DNA from: Virgibacillus sp. NKC19-16
GTDB taxonomy: Bacteria; Bacillota; Bacilli; Bacillales; Amphibacillaceae
Length of the DNA stretch: 64,000 bases
Reading direction: 5' to 3'
NCBI RefSeq assembly: GCF_021560035.1
Contig: NZ_CP074373.1
Location: forward strand, 1,112,001-1,176,000
In this document: positions 1-8,861 of the stretch, one piece after another
How the letters are laid out: the number at the start of each line of letters is the position of its first letter
How positions within the stretch are numbered: position 1 is the stretch's first letter
Position numbers and translations under genes: made by a program
The notes under the pieces: generated by a model
Told to the model about the DNA's origin: nothing
The model's database searches: none
Seen by the model: only the letters and a program-made list of their open reading frames with translations

Positions 1-1
1 A

Positions 2-676
2 TCAGCTGATGATGGTCTTGCTGAAAATGGTAAAGCCGGATCCGTTATTATTGATATGAGCTCCGTATCAACGGAAGAATCAAAAGCATTTGCAAGCGAA
101 TTAAAGGAATATGATATTCACTTTATTGATGCGCCTGTAAGCGGGGGCGAACCAATGGCGATTGAAGGTAAACTCTCCATCATGGTCGGCGGAGATGAAG
201 CACAGTTTAATAAAGTACTACCGATATTCCAAGCAATGGGAGAGAATATCGTACATTTTGGGGAAGCTGGGACTGGATCTGCGGCAAAAATTGCCAATCA
301 AATAATTGTCAGCACCAACCTTGCTGCATTATCAGAAGCCTGCGTATATGCAAGTAAATCCGGTATCGATTTAAATAAACTATTCGAAGCCATTCATGGT
401 GGTTTAGCAGGTAGTGCTGTTATGGATGCTAAAATGCCGCGAATCATTGATAGAGACTTCGAACCAGGTGGCCGAATCGAAACGAATTATAAAGATTTAG
501 GAAACATCCAATCATCAGCAAATGCTATTGGCGTACCACTTCCTGTTACAAATTTGGTAAAAGAAATTTTTAGCTCAGAAATTGCAAATGGAAATGGAAA
601 AAAGGATCATTCATATATCATTAACTTCTTTGAAAGAATGGGAAACTTCCAAACGCCAAAAGGAGGAAAATCCTAG
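2..676 (+). CDS. Beta-hydroxyacid dehydrogenase, C-terminal part (3-hydroxyisobutyrate/L-threonate dehydrogenase family)
   Basis: The reading frame is open from the window edge, so the N-terminal NAD(P)-binding half is mostly missing. What remains shows the family substrate motif APVSGGEPMAIEG, the catalytic lysine segment GSAAKIANQ and the all-helical C-terminal domain. The family reduces or oxidises short 3-hydroxy acids such as 3-hydroxyisobutyrate, tartronate semialdehyde or L-threonate, in the cytoplasm. Given the C4-sugar genes that follow, an L-threonate or related C4-acid dehydrogenase is attractive, but the substrate cannot be read from the sequence. The gene is separated from the next operon by about 280 bases containing a GC-rich hairpin and a fresh promoter, so it probably belongs to an upstream operon. 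Confidence 0.8.
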   Translation, partial: SADDGLAENGKAGSVIIDMSSVSTEESKAFASELKEYDIHFIDAPVSGGEPMAIEGKLSIMVGGDEAQFNKVLPIFQAMGENIVHFGEAGTGSAAKIANQIIVSTNLAALSEACVYASKSGIDLNKLFEAIHGGLAGSAVMDAKMPRIIDRDFEPGGRIETNYKDLGNIQSSANAIGVPLPVTNLVKEIFSSEIANGNGKKDHSYIINFFERMGNFQTPKGGKS

Positions 677-690
677 GAATCTAGTAAATC

Positions 691-711
691 AGGGGGGATA
701 GAATCCCCCCT
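691..711 (+). terminator. GC-rich hairpin after the dehydrogenase
   Basis: A perfect 9-bp stem (AGGGGGGAT / ATCCCCCCT) with a 3-base loop starts 15 bases after the stop codon. The tract that follows (TATTGAAATAAT) is only weakly T-rich, so termination is likely but not certain. Confidence 0.55.
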
Positions 712-860
712 ATTGAAATAATAGATTCATTCGTCATTTTAACAGACAGCTCTCTAACTCTATTAGTAGCTACCCCCTCTCATCAATTTAATTTTTTTCT
801 TCTTTTTAAATAGAATATTTCTTATCTTGAACTACACCTGCTATTAAAATGAATGTTTAA

Positions 861-889
861 TTGACACAAATTCCTATTATGTTTATAAT
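861..889 (+). promoter_or_regulatory. Consensus sigma-A promoter of the dhaK operon
   Basis: TTGACA at 861-866 and TATAAT at 884-889 are separated by exactly 17 bases, a full consensus promoter. Immediately downstream (about 895-935) lies an A-rich run with repeated AAACAAAA units. A-rich direct repeats of this kind are used by DeoR-family repressors, and a DeoR gene lies at 3465-4235, so this is the best operator candidate. A consensus promoter needs strong repression, which fits. The operator role is inferred. Confidence 0.8.
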
Positions 890-957
890 TAAAATGAAAC
901 AAAACAAAACAAAAGTAAATAAAAGTAATTGCATATAATCGAGAGGAGATGTAGATC

Positions 958-1947
958 TTGAAAAAAGTCATCAACAAACCTGAATCAGTCGCTCAAGAAA
1001 CGATTGAAGGATTCATGTATGCCTATAAAAATTCCCATAAAAAACTGGAAAATGTAAACGGAATCACACGTAAAGATCTCAAAGATAAAGTAGCAGTAGT
1101 TATTGGTGGAGGTAGTGGACATGAGCCATTGTTTCTTGGATTTGTAGGAGAAGGACTTGCGGATGGTGTGGCACTAGGAAATGTGTTTGCAGCACCTACA
1201 CCGAACACGATACAGGAAGTGGCTAAAGCAGCTGATTCAGGCAAGGGCGTTCTATTTATCTATGGAAATTATGCTGGTGATGTTTTGAATTTTGATATGG
1301 CGGTTGAAATGCTTGAAATGGAAGATGTCGATTCACGTACTGTAAGAGTCAGTGATGATGTAGCATCCGCTCCTGTTGAAAGGAAAGAAGATCGCAGAGG
1401 AATCGCTGGAGATGTATTTGTTATAAAAATAGCAGGTGCAGCTGCTGAGAAGGGTAAATCGTTGGATGAAGTTTTTGAAGTTACACAAAAAGCGTGTGAT
1501 CAGACATATTCTATAGGAGTTGCTTTATCACCTGGAACGATTCCGGATTCCGGAGAGCCAACCTTTACACTGGCTGATGATGAAATGGAGTTAGGCATGG
1601 GTATTCACGGCGAACCAGGGATGGAACGAACGAAAATAATGAAAGCGGATAAATTGGTTGATCGATTAATGGATACGTTGTTAAAGGAAAGCAATGTACG
1701 CGAAGGCGATGAAGTTAGTGTGCTTGTAAATGGACTTGGGTCGACGACATTAATGGAATTGTTTATTGCCAATCGCCGAGTGGCACGGGTTTTAGAAGAA
1801 AAAGGGGTTAATGTATATGATATGGATGTAAATAGCTATTGCACCACGCAAGAAATGGGTGGGTTTTCCATCACGTTGCTGAAATTAGATGATGAATTAA
1901 AAGAGCTACATGATGCAACAGCGAATTCACCATATTACAAGAAGTAA
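958..1947 (+). CDS. dhaK: Dihydroxyacetone/erythrulose kinase, substrate-binding subunit (DhaK family)
   Basis: Full-length DhaK homologue (329 aa) starting at TTG 958, nine bases after GAGAGGAG; the nearer ATG is followed at once by a stop. It carries the glycine-rich GGGSGHEPLF motif and the histidine that binds the substrate carbonyl covalently (H217 in MGIHGEPG). DhaK binds dihydroxyacetone or larger ketoses such as erythrulose, while DhaL supplies the phosphoryl group. Being followed by DhaL, a TIM-like and an RpiB-like isomerase points to a tetrulose substrate. Activity on plain dihydroxyacetone remains possible. No DhaM phosphotransferase subunit is in the window. Confidence 0.85.
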   Translation: MKKVINKPESVAQETIEGFMYAYKNSHKKLENVNGITRKDLKDKVAVVIGGGSGHEPLFLGFVGEGLADGVALGNVFAAPTPNTIQEVAKAADSGKGVLFIYGNYAGDVLNFDMAVEMLEMEDVDSRTVRVSDDVASAPVERKEDRRGIAGDVFVIKIAGAAAEKGKSLDEVFEVTQKACDQTYSIGVALSPGTIPDSGEPTFTLADDEMELGMGIHGEPGMERTKIMKADKLVDRLMDTLLKESNVREGDEVSVLVNGLGSTTLMELFIANRRVARVLEEKGVNVYDMDVNSYCTTQEMGGFSITLLKLDDELKELHDATANSPYYKK

Positions 1948-1982
1948 GCGAAAAGTTAAACTATAGGTAGGGGGAAAGCAAC

Positions 1983-2651
1983 ATGAATGTAGAAGCGCAA
2001 ACAGTAAACTTGAGTGTAGCCCAAGTAAAGGAAATGTTTCTTTATGTCGGGAAGCAAATAATCGAAAATAAGCCTCTTTTAACGGAAGTCGACAGTGCAA
2101 TCGGTGATGGAGACCATGGGATTGGAATGTCAGTGGGCTTTTCCAAAGCAGAAGAAGACTTAAGCCAAAAAGAGTGTAAATCAATAAATGATATATTTAA
2201 AACAATTGGTATGTCCATGATTAATTCCATGGGCGGGGCATCAGGTGTTATTTTTGGTACTTTATTTACAGGAGGGGTCAAGAAGCTCGATGCTAAAGAA
2301 ACGCTGGATTTACAATTAATGGCTGATATTTTTGAAAAATCTCTGGAGGCCATTAAGACACGTGGGAAAGCTAGTTTGGGAGATAAAACAATGATAGATG
2401 CACTTGAGCCTGCTGTAGAGGGGTTAAAAGAAAGTGCAGACAAACCTGTAAGTTTACTGGAAGGATTAAAAAATGCAGAAGAAAAGGCTGCTGAAGGTGT
2501 AGAAAGTTCCAAAGAATATGTAGCTAAATTCGGAAGGGCTAAATCACTGGGAGAAAGGGCGATTGGTCATCAAGATGCGGGTGCCACAACGATTTGGATC
2601 ATTTTTAAATCTATGAGGGAATGGCTGGAAGGTTCTGCCGCTAATGAATAA
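1983..2651 (+). CDS. dhaL: Dihydroxyacetone/erythrulose kinase, nucleotide-binding subunit (DhaL family)
   Basis: 222-residue all-helical DhaL homologue. The metal/nucleotide motif IGDGDHGIGM near residue 40 holds the conserved aspartates that coordinate Mg-nucleotide, and GATSGV-like (GGASGVIFG) and DAGATT motifs are present. It would donate the phosphate to the ketose held by DhaK. In PTS-type systems DhaL keeps ADP and is recharged by DhaM; in ATP-dependent kinases DhaK and DhaL are fused. Here they are split and no DhaM is visible, so the phosphate donor is unclear. The gene follows dhaK by 35 bases and its end overlaps the next start by 8 bases, indicating translational coupling. Confidence 0.85.
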   Translation: MNVEAQTVNLSVAQVKEMFLYVGKQIIENKPLLTEVDSAIGDGDHGIGMSVGFSKAEEDLSQKECKSINDIFKTIGMSMINSMGGASGVIFGTLFTGGVKKLDAKETLDLQLMADIFEKSLEAIKTRGKASLGDKTMIDALEPAVEGLKESADKPVSLLEGLKNAEEKAAEGVESSKEYVAKFGRAKSLGERAIGHQDAGATTIWIIFKSMREWLEGSAANE

Positions 2652-3417
2652 GATTTGGATAGGGACCAATTGGAAGATGACAAAGACAATCGAAGAAGGC
2701 TTATCCTATACAGAAGATCTAAAAAAGATAGCAGAAAACGTCTCTTCCGCTATTGAGTTATTTATTATCCCTTCGTATACTGCTTTAGTGTCGATCAAGG
2801 AGCTGACTTCAAGTTCTAGAATTCATTTAGGTGCTCAGAATATGCACTGGGAAGATTCGGGTCCTTATACCGGAGAGATTTCTCCTCGGATGTTAGACGA
2901 GATTGGGATAGATATCATAGAACTTGGACATTCCGAGCGCAGGCAGTATTATAATGAAAACGATGAGGATATAAATAAAAAGGTATTAGCTGCATTACGT
3001 TATGGCATGAAACCACTAATTTGCATTGGGGAAAATATAGAACATAAAAGCAATAATATTTCTAAGGAAACATTGGCCTCTCAACTTAAAGTCTGTTTGA
3101 AGGGGTTAACGGATGAGCAGGCACGTAATGTAATGATCGCTTACGAGCCAGTTTGGGCAATAGGCGAAAAAGGAGTTCCTGCAGATGCTGGGTATGTGGC
3201 AGAAATCCACACCTATCTGCGCAAAACGTTGGAAAATCTTTTTGATCATTCTGGTAGTAGTATTCCTTTGTTATATGGGGGAAGTGTCAATAGAGAAAAC
3301 TTCCTAAATTATATTGATATAACAGATGTGAACGGTCTGTTTATCGGTAGATCAGCTTGGGATACGGATAGTTTCCGTGAAATTCTTGAACGGTTGGAAA
3401 AGCATTTGTATGGATAG
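2644..3417 (+). CDS. TIM-family isomerase, probable L-erythrulose-1-phosphate isomerase (EryH/LerI-like)
   Basis: Triosephosphate isomerase fold with all catalytic residues: K11 (NWKM), H96 (ELGHSERR) and E168 (AYEPVWAIG). The mobile loop after the catalytic glutamate reads GEKGVPA instead of the GTGKTAT-type loop of glycolytic enzymes. This divergence is typical of the tetrulose-phosphate isomerases EryH/LerI, which convert L-erythrulose-1-phosphate to D-erythrulose-4-phosphate. The start overlaps the end of dhaL, and the gene closes the operon before a strong terminator. A housekeeping TIM would normally lie in the gap-pgk-tpi operon, so a peripheral role is more likely. The assignment is by family and context. 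Confidence 0.7.
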   Translation: MNKIWIGTNWKMTKTIEEGLSYTEDLKKIAENVSSAIELFIIPSYTALVSIKELTSSSRIHLGAQNMHWEDSGPYTGEISPRMLDEIGIDIIELGHSERRQYYNENDEDINKKVLAALRYGMKPLICIGENIEHKSNNISKETLASQLKVCLKGLTDEQARNVMIAYEPVWAIGEKGVPADAGYVAEIHTYLRKTLENLFDHSGSSIPLLYGGSVNRENFLNYIDITDVNGLFIGRSAWDTDSFREILERLEKHLYG

Positions 3418-3420
3418 AAA

Positions 3421-3451
3421 ATAGAGAGCAGTCAAAAAGGCTGCTCTCTAT
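3421..3451 (+). terminator. Bidirectional terminator between convergent genes
   Basis: Perfect 11-bp stem ATAGAGAGCAG / CTGCTCTCTAT with a 9-base loop, lying between the convergent isomerase and DeoR genes. It has A-rich sequence on one side and a short T-containing tract on the other, so it can serve both strands. Confidence 0.75.
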
Positions 3452-3464
3452 CATTGGTAAAAGC

Positions 3465-4235
3465 TTATCTTATAACATTAACCTGATGATCGGCCAACTT
3501 CTGTAATACATCATTTGACACGTTTTCATCAGTAATGATCGTATCAATTTGATCCGTTGATGCAAAACTGGCTATGGAACTGGTTCCTATTTTTGTGTAA
3601 TCTAACAGTGCTATCACTTTATGTGCCTTTTCTGCCATTACTTTTTTTAATTCTACCTCATACACGTTAAAGTCAGTAAGGCCATCTTCAATTGTAAATC
3701 CACTGGCTGAAGTGAACATTAGATCAATATTAATTTTGTCCAAAATATTAATTCCTAAAAGTCCTTCCAATGCCGTTGATCCCATTCTTAGCATACCGCC
3801 AATTAATATAACATTAATGCCAGGGTTTTCTTTTAATTCTAAAGCAGCGGAAATTCCGCTTGTTACGACGGTCAGTTTTATTTCTTCTTGCTTTAGGTGT
3901 CGAGCTAATTCCAAGCTAGTTGTACTTGCATCCAATAAAATACAATCTTTTCGCTGGACGAGTTCCACAGCTTTATTTGTTATTGTTTGCTTACTTTCTA
4001 TATTTCTCATAGCCCTTTCAGAAAAACTATTCGATGGGGGCGCATTTTCATTAAGAACCGCTCCCCCATGTGTACGTGTTAACAACCCTTCCTTTTCCAT
4101 TGTATTTAAATCTGTACGCAGCGTTGCTTCTGATACATCTAATGATTTGGATAGATCCTTCACCGTTATTCGCTTATTTTGTTGAAGGAGATTTAATATT
4201 AACTTTTTTCGCTCGGCAGCAAACATTTTACTCAA
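3465..4235 (-). CDS. DeoR-family sugar-phosphate-sensing repressor
   Basis: 256 aa with the classic layout: N-terminal winged helix (MFAAERKKLILNLLQQNKRI, then VKDLSKSLDVSEATLRTDLN) and a C-terminal sensor domain with the phosphosugar-binding pattern (LLDASTTSLELARHL, TSGISAALEL, IGGMLR). The start is probably TTG at 4235 behind AGGTGA; an ATG nine bases further in is possible. DeoR regulators respond to phosphorylated sugars, so a tetrulose phosphate or erythrose-4-phosphate is a plausible inducer. It sits between, and convergent or divergent to, the two halves of the C4-sugar cluster and most likely represses both. Confidence 0.85.
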   Translation of the reverse strand: MSKMFAAERKKLILNLLQQNKRITVKDLSKSLDVSEATLRTDLNTMEKEGLLTRTHGGAVLNENAPPSNSFSERAMRNIESKQTITNKAVELVQRKDCILLDASTTSLELARHLKQEEIKLTVVTSGISAALELKENPGINVILIGGMLRMGSTALEGLLGINILDKINIDLMFTSASGFTIEDGLTDFNVYEVELKKVMAEKAHKVIALLDYTKIGTSSIASFASTDQIDTIITDENVSNDVLQKLADHQVNVIR

Positions 4236-4451
4236 ATTATCACCTACATACTATGTTAGTTTTTAATATATTACAAAATAAATCTTAATACTACGAATTA
4301 ATCATACCACGAATATAAACGAAAGAAAACAAAAATACGGAAAACATAGGTGAATTATTTAATTACACTATATTTATATCAATGCTTCAAAGAAAAGCAA
4401 GTTCATTTATTGTCGATTATTTTCGAAATGAAAATAAATGAGTAAAAACCA

Positions 4452-4480
4452 TTGATAAAAACAAAAAAATATAATAAAAT
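4452..4480 (+). promoter_or_regulatory. Probable sigma-A promoter of the rpiB-glpX-tal-tkt operon
   Basis: TTGATA (4452-4457) and TAAAAT (4475-4480) are 17 bases apart. The region is extremely A-rich and contains AAACAAAA units like those after the dhaK promoter, a possible shared DeoR operator. Confidence 0.5.
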
Positions 4481-4529
4481 AATAATAGAAACAATAAACC
4501 TTATAAAAATACGAAAGGAGAAATTATAT

Positions 4530-5021
4530 ATGAAACTAGGTATCGGAAGCGACCACAATGGTTTTGAATTAAAAGAAGAAATCAAAAAACACGTAGAGGA
4601 AACGACGGACCATGAAGTAGTGGATTATGGTTGTCATTCCTGTGATGCAGTGGATTACCCGGATGTAGCATTTGAAGTTTCACAAGCAATTAGTGAAGGG
4701 GAACTTGATCGAGGTATTCTTATTTGCGGAACAGGAATTGGTGTTGCAATCGCTGCAAATAAATATCCTGGCATTCGAGCAGCAACTGCGCATGACACGT
4801 ATTCTGCTGAAAGAGCACAATTAAGCAATAATGCACAGATCCTCACAATGGGAGCACAAATCATTGGTGTAGAAGTTGGGAAGAAAGTGGCTGAGGCTTA
4901 TTTGAATGTGGAATGGGCAGAAGGTTCTAAGCGTAAAGTTGATAAAATTATTGAAAAGGAAAAAGAGTTTACAGGTAAAGGGATGCAAGAGGAAGCGGCA
5001 TCTGGTAACCAATGCAGCTAA
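4530..5021 (+). CDS. rpiB: RpiB-family isomerase, probable D-erythrulose-4-phosphate isomerase
   Basis: 163-residue RpiB/LacAB-fold sugar phosphate isomerase. It starts at ATG 4530 with AAAGGAG eight bases upstream; a longer frame beginning at 4452 would run through the promoter. Diagnostic motifs are GSDHNGFELK, VDYPDVA and the active-site cysteine in ILICGTGIGVAIAANK. RpiB interconverts ribose- and ribulose-5-phosphate. Homologues called EryI/DerI use D-erythrulose-4-phosphate, giving erythrose-4-phosphate. With a TIM-like tetrulose isomerase and a DhaKL kinase next door, the second role is favoured. It is first gene of an operon with glpX, tal and tkt. Confidence 0.8.
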   Translation: MKLGIGSDHNGFELKEEIKKHVEETTDHEVVDYGCHSCDAVDYPDVAFEVSQAISEGELDRGILICGTGIGVAIAANKYPGIRAATAHDTYSAERAQLSNNAQILTMGAQIIGVEVGKKVAEAYLNVEWAEGSKRKVDKIIEKEKEFTGKGMQEEAASGNQCS

Positions 5022-5038
5022 ATTAGGGGGAATATCTA

Positions 5039-5986
5039 ATGCAATCCTTGTTATTAGATTTTTTAAAAGTAACCGAATCGGCTGCCATTGCTGCATTGCC
5101 CTGGGTTGGCAGTGGGAACAAAATCGCAGCGGATGATGCGGCAACAAGTGCAATGCGTGATCAGCTGAATGAGATGAACATGCATGGAACCATCGTGATG
5201 GGAGAAGGGGAAATTGATGAGGCGCCAATGCTTTATATTGGTGAAAATCTTGGAAAAGGCGGGGAAACCGAAGTTGATATTGCAGTGGACCCGATCGAAG
5301 GAACGACACCGACTGTGAATGGGCAAGATAACGCGATTACAGTAATAGCAGCAGCACCAAAAGGCACGTTGCTTCATGCTCCAGATATGTATATGGAAAA
5401 AATAGCAGTTGGGCCAAAAGCAAAAGGTGAAATTGATATTGAAGCTCCATTACTTGAGAATATAAAAGCAGTGGCTAAAGCAACTGGGAAAGATATTACA
5501 GAATTAAATGTTCTTATTCAAGACAGACCCAGGCACAAAGAGTATATTGATACGATAAGAAAATCAGGAGCAAAAGCGCATCTATTTAATGATGGAGACG
5601 TTATTTACGCTACTGCAACATGCATTGAAAATAAAAATATCGATATGTTCCTTGGTGTTGGTGGGGCACCAGAAGGGGTGTTAGGCGCTGTCGCGGTTAA
5701 ATCCCTTGGTGGTGAAATGCAGGCCAGACTCTTGCCGCGAAATGAAGAAGAAGTAAACAGGTGCAAGGAAATGGGATTGGCTGATCCTAGAGGCGTCTTA
5801 ACACACAATCAATTGGTTGATTCAGAAGACTGTATTTTTGCTGCTACAGGAATCACAGATAATCTATTATTGAACGGTATTAAAATGAACAATGGAGACT
5901 GTACGACCCACTCTATTTTAATAAATGGTAAAGATAAACAATTGCGGTATATTGAAAGCCAATACAATACGAAGCAAGCCATATAA
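5039..5986 (+). CDS. glpX: Class II fructose-1,6-bisphosphatase (GlpX)
   Basis: 315 aa, the normal length. Contains the metal and substrate motifs GEGEIDEAPM and VDPIEGTTP of the GlpX family, plus the GGAPEGVLGA segment. It hydrolyses fructose-1,6-bisphosphate to fructose-6-phosphate, a gluconeogenic step. Next to transaldolase and transketolase it would help convert carbon entering as erythrose-4-phosphate or triose-phosphate into hexose and pentose phosphates; sedoheptulose-1,7-bisphosphate is also a possible substrate. It follows rpiB by 17 bases. Confidence 0.88.
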   Translation: MQSLLLDFLKVTESAAIAALPWVGSGNKIAADDAATSAMRDQLNEMNMHGTIVMGEGEIDEAPMLYIGENLGKGGETEVDIAVDPIEGTTPTVNGQDNAITVIAAAPKGTLLHAPDMYMEKIAVGPKAKGEIDIEAPLLENIKAVAKATGKDITELNVLIQDRPRHKEYIDTIRKSGAKAHLFNDGDVIYATATCIENKNIDMFLGVGGAPEGVLGAVAVKSLGGEMQARLLPRNEEEVNRCKEMGLADPRGVLTHNQLVDSEDCIFAATGITDNLLLNGIKMNNGDCTTHSILINGKDKQLRYIESQYNTKQAI

Positions 5987-6020
5987 AGATTAAAATTTTA
6001 AATTATCAAGGAGGATAATA

Positions 6021-6683
6021 ATGGAATTTTTCTTAGATACAGCTAATATAGACGAAATCAAACGAATTAACCGTTTAGGTTTAGTAGATGGGATTACAAC
6101 AAATCCGTCCATTATCGCAAAGGGAAACAGGGATTTTGAAGAAGTTATCAAAGAAATTTGCAGTATTGTAGATGGCCCCGTCAGTGCGGAAGTAATCAGT
6201 CTTACTGCAGATGAAATGGTAGAAGAGGCAAGAGAGATTGCGAAGTGGGCATCAAACGTGGTTGTTAAAATCCCAATGACCGAAGCTGGTTTAGAAGCAG
6301 TTAATACGATTTCTAAAGAAGGGATCAAAACAAATGTTACGTTGGTGTTCTCTGTTGCACAGGGTCTGATGGCAGCAAAAGCAGGTGCAACTTATATTAG
6401 TCCTTTTGTTGGCAGAGTGGATGACATCGGGGAAGACGGAATAGCGTTAATCCAACGCTTAAAACAAACACTACAAAACTATCAATATGATGCAAAGATT
6501 ATTACAGCTAGCGTCAGAACGATTGGTCATTTAGAAAGCGCTGCCTTAGCTGGGGCGGATATAGCAACGATTCCTGGGTCACTTTTACCGAAGTTATGGA
6601 AACATCCATTAACGGATAATGGGATTGAACAATTTTTAGCAGATTGGGAAAAGGTTCCAAAGAAAGCTGAAACTTTATCATAG
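6021..6683 (+). CDS. tal: Small (TalC-type) transaldolase
   Basis: 220-residue TIM-barrel transaldolase of the short type. The Schiff-base lysine is K83 in VVVKIPMT, with D6 in FLDTAN and the N28/S30 pocket (TTNPSI). It has E57 (SAEV) and F129 (SPFVGR), where E. coli fructose-6-phosphate aldolase has Gln59 and Tyr131. These two positions separate true transaldolases from FSA, so transaldolase activity is the better call. The enzyme moves a dihydroxyacetone unit between fructose-6-phosphate/sedoheptulose-7-phosphate and erythrose-4-phosphate/glyceraldehyde-3-phosphate. It lies between glpX and tkt in one operon. Confidence 0.87.
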   Translation: MEFFLDTANIDEIKRINRLGLVDGITTNPSIIAKGNRDFEEVIKEICSIVDGPVSAEVISLTADEMVEEAREIAKWASNVVVKIPMTEAGLEAVNTISKEGIKTNVTLVFSVAQGLMAAKAGATYISPFVGRVDDIGEDGIALIQRLKQTLQNYQYDAKIITASVRTIGHLESAALAGADIATIPGSLLPKLWKHPLTDNGIEQFLADWEKVPKKAETLS

Positions 6684-6698
6684 AAGGGGCTGAAAATA

Positions 6699-8711
6699 AT
6701 GACAACAACTCAAGTTTCTGTTGAACAACAATCGATTAACACTATTCGTACCCTTAGCATTGATGCAATTGAAAACGCAGCCTCTGGGCATCCCGGACTG
6801 CCTATGGGAGCTGCACCAATGGCGTACACATTATGGACAGATTTTATGACGCATAACCCAAAAAACTCTAAATGGTTTAACCGTGACCGTTTTGTCCTGT
6901 CTGCTGGTCATGGATCGATGCTTTTGTATAGCTTGCTTCATTTGTCAGGGTATGATGTCACGATGGAAGATTTGAAGGGATTCCGCCAATGGGGTTCAAG
7001 AACTCCAGGTCATCCTGAGGTCCATCATACAGACGGTGTAGAAACAACTACCGGACCGCTTGGGCAGGGAATTGCAACTGCGGTAGGAATGGCGATGGCT
7101 GAAGCGCATCTTTCTGCAACGTTTAATAAAGATGATTTTTCTATTATCGATCATCACACATTTGCATTAATCAGTGATGGGGACTTAATGGAAGGCATCT
7201 CACATGAAACAGCATCACTTGCAGGACATCTTGGTTTAGGGAAATTAATTGCACTATATGATTCGAATGATATATCACTGGATGGTGAGTTAAATAGATC
7301 ATTTTCCGACAATACAGAGGAACGATTTAAAGCATATGGTTGGCAAGTCATTCGTGTTGAAGATGGAAATGATGTAGGCGCATTACGGAAGGCTTTAGAA
7401 GAAGCGAAACAAAATACAGCCCAGCCAACGTTAATTGAAGTAAAAACCGTTATTGGATTCGGTTCGCCTAATAAATCTGGTTCTGCAGCATCACACGGTG
7501 CACCACTCGGGGAAGATGAAGTGAAATTAACAAAAGAAAACTACAACTGGACACATGAACCTTTTTATGTACCAGAGGAAGTTTACACCGATTTTAATGA
7601 AAAAATAGGCAAAAAAGGTGCTGAAGCAGAAGAAAATTGGAATCAATTAGTACAGGCCTATAAAGAAAAATACCCTGAAACTGCTAATGATTTGGAATTA
7701 GCGATGAATGGGAAGTTGCCAGTAGATTGGAAGAAAAATCTACCAGTTTACGAGCATGGAAAAGATAAGCTTGCAACACGTGCCGCCTCTGGTGAAGTAA
7801 TAAATGCGATTGCCAAAGCAGTACCAAACTTTATTGGTGGAAGTGCTGACTTAGCAGGATCCAATAAAACACTGATTGACGGCCAAGCGGATTTCACACG
7901 TGAGAACTATGCAGGAAAAAATATTTGGTTTGGTGTCCGTGAACATGCGATGGGAGCGGCATTAAACGGGATGGCACTACATGGCGGACTGAATGTTTAT
8001 GCAGGTACATTCTTCGTATTCAGTGATTATTTACGTCCTGCAGTTCGACTGTCATCGATTATGAAATTACCTGTGACCTATGTGTTCACACATGATTCCA
8101 TCGCTGTTGGTGAAGATGGGCCAACACACGAACCAATTGAGCATTTAGCATCGTTCCGAACAATGCCAGGACTCTCACTTATTCGTCCAGCAGATGGAAA
8201 CGAAACCCAAGCAGCTTGGCGTCTGTCTCTTGAGTCAACGGATAAACCAACTGCATTAGTCCTGACTAGACAAGGTCTACCAACGTTGGAAGGAACAAAA
8301 GAACATGCCTATGAAGGTGTTAAAAAAGGTGCGTATATTGTTAGTGAAGCATCGAAGGAAACGCCTGATGCATTGCTACTCGCAACTGGTTCTGAAGTGC
8401 AGCTAGCTGTAAAAGCACAAAAAGAACTGAGCGAAAAGGGTATTGATGTTCGTGTCGTAAGTATGCCTTCCTGGGATCGTTTTGAAGAACAGGATCAAGG
8501 ATATAAGGATAAAGTAATTTCACCAGACGTTAAACGTCGACTTGCCGTTGAAATGGCTTCCTCGTTTGGCTGGGAACGCTACGTAGGTGATGAAGGTGAA
8601 GTACTTGGAATCGATACATTTGGTGCTTCAGCAAAAGGTGAAAAGATTATGGAAGCGTATGGTTTTACGGTGGGGAATGTGGTTAGAACCGTAGAGGAAT
8701 TGGTGGAATAA
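6699..8711 (+). CDS. tkt: Transketolase
   Basis: 670-residue, full-length transketolase. Visible features are the N-terminal catalytic histidine region ([18 protein letters not shown]), the thiamine-diphosphate motif beginning GDGDLMEG with the following ND ligand pair, the central [14 protein letters not shown] pyrimidine-binding segment and the C-terminal TGSEVQLA domain. It transfers two-carbon ketol units and, with transaldolase, links erythrose-4-phosphate to glycolysis. As a second, operon-bound copy it probably serves this peripheral pathway; whether another tkt exists elsewhere cannot be seen. Confidence 0.93.
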   Translation: MTTTQVSVEQQSINTIRTLSIDAIENAASGHPGLPMGAAPMAYTLWTDFMTHNPKNSKWFNRDRFVLSAGHGSMLLYSLLHLSGYDVTMEDLKGFRQWGSRTPGHPEVHHTDGVETTTGPLGQGIATAVGMAMAEAHLSATFNKDDFSIIDHHTFALISDGDLMEGISHETASLAGHLGLGKLIALYDSNDISLDGELNRSFSDNTEERFKAYGWQVIRVEDGNDVGALRKALEEAKQNTAQPTLIEVKTVIGFGSPNKSGSAASHGAPLGEDEVKLTKENYNWTHEPFYVPEEVYTDFNEKIGKKGAEAEENWNQLVQAYKEKYPETANDLELAMNGKLPVDWKKNLPVYEHGKDKLATRAASGEVINAIAKAVPNFIGGSADLAGSNKTLIDGQADFTRENYAGKNIWFGVREHAMGAALNGMALHGGLNVYAGTFFVFSDYLRPAVRLSSIMKLPVTYVFTHDSIAVGEDGPTHEPIEHLASFRTMPGLSLIRPADGNETQAAWRLSLESTDKPTALVLTRQGLPTLEGTKEHAYEGVKKGAYIVSEASKETPDALLLATGSEVQLAVKAQKELSEKGIDVRVVSMPSWDRFEEQDQGYKDKVISPDVKRRLAVEMASSFGWERYVGDEGEVLGIDTFGASAKGEKIMEAYGFTVGNVVRTVEELVE

Positions 8712-8751
8712 GAAAATTTAAGTGGTGCGTAATTAAATTTTAGTATGGATG

Positions 8752-8810
8752 AAGCTGTTAGACTTGATGAGAATGAATGAATTTTCTCTTTGGGGCTAAC
8801 AGCTTTATTT
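8752..8810 (+). terminator. Probable terminator after tkt
   Basis: AAGCTGTTAG (8752-8761) pairs perfectly with CTAACAGCTT (8796-8805) and is followed by TATTT. The 34-base loop is long, so this is weaker than the other terminators here. Confidence 0.5.
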
Positions 8811-8861
8811 GATATGGTAATTTAATAGATTTATCATGTGAGAAATTTTGAGGGAGTTATC

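Noticed and set aside
3712-4288. Plus-strand genes opposite the DeoR regulator
   Set aside because: They mirror the conserved DeoR coding sequence and lack start signals.
4452-4529. N-terminal extension of rpiB
   Set aside because: It would read through the likely promoter, has no ribosome site and is not part of the RpiB fold; ATG 4530 has a good site.
5063-5377. Minus-strand genes inside rpiB and glpX
   Set aside because: Long antisense open frames, but they shadow strongly conserved plus-strand genes and have no ribosome sites.
6021-6683. Fructose-6-phosphate aldolase
   Set aside because: E57 and F129 occupy the positions that are Gln and Tyr in FSA.
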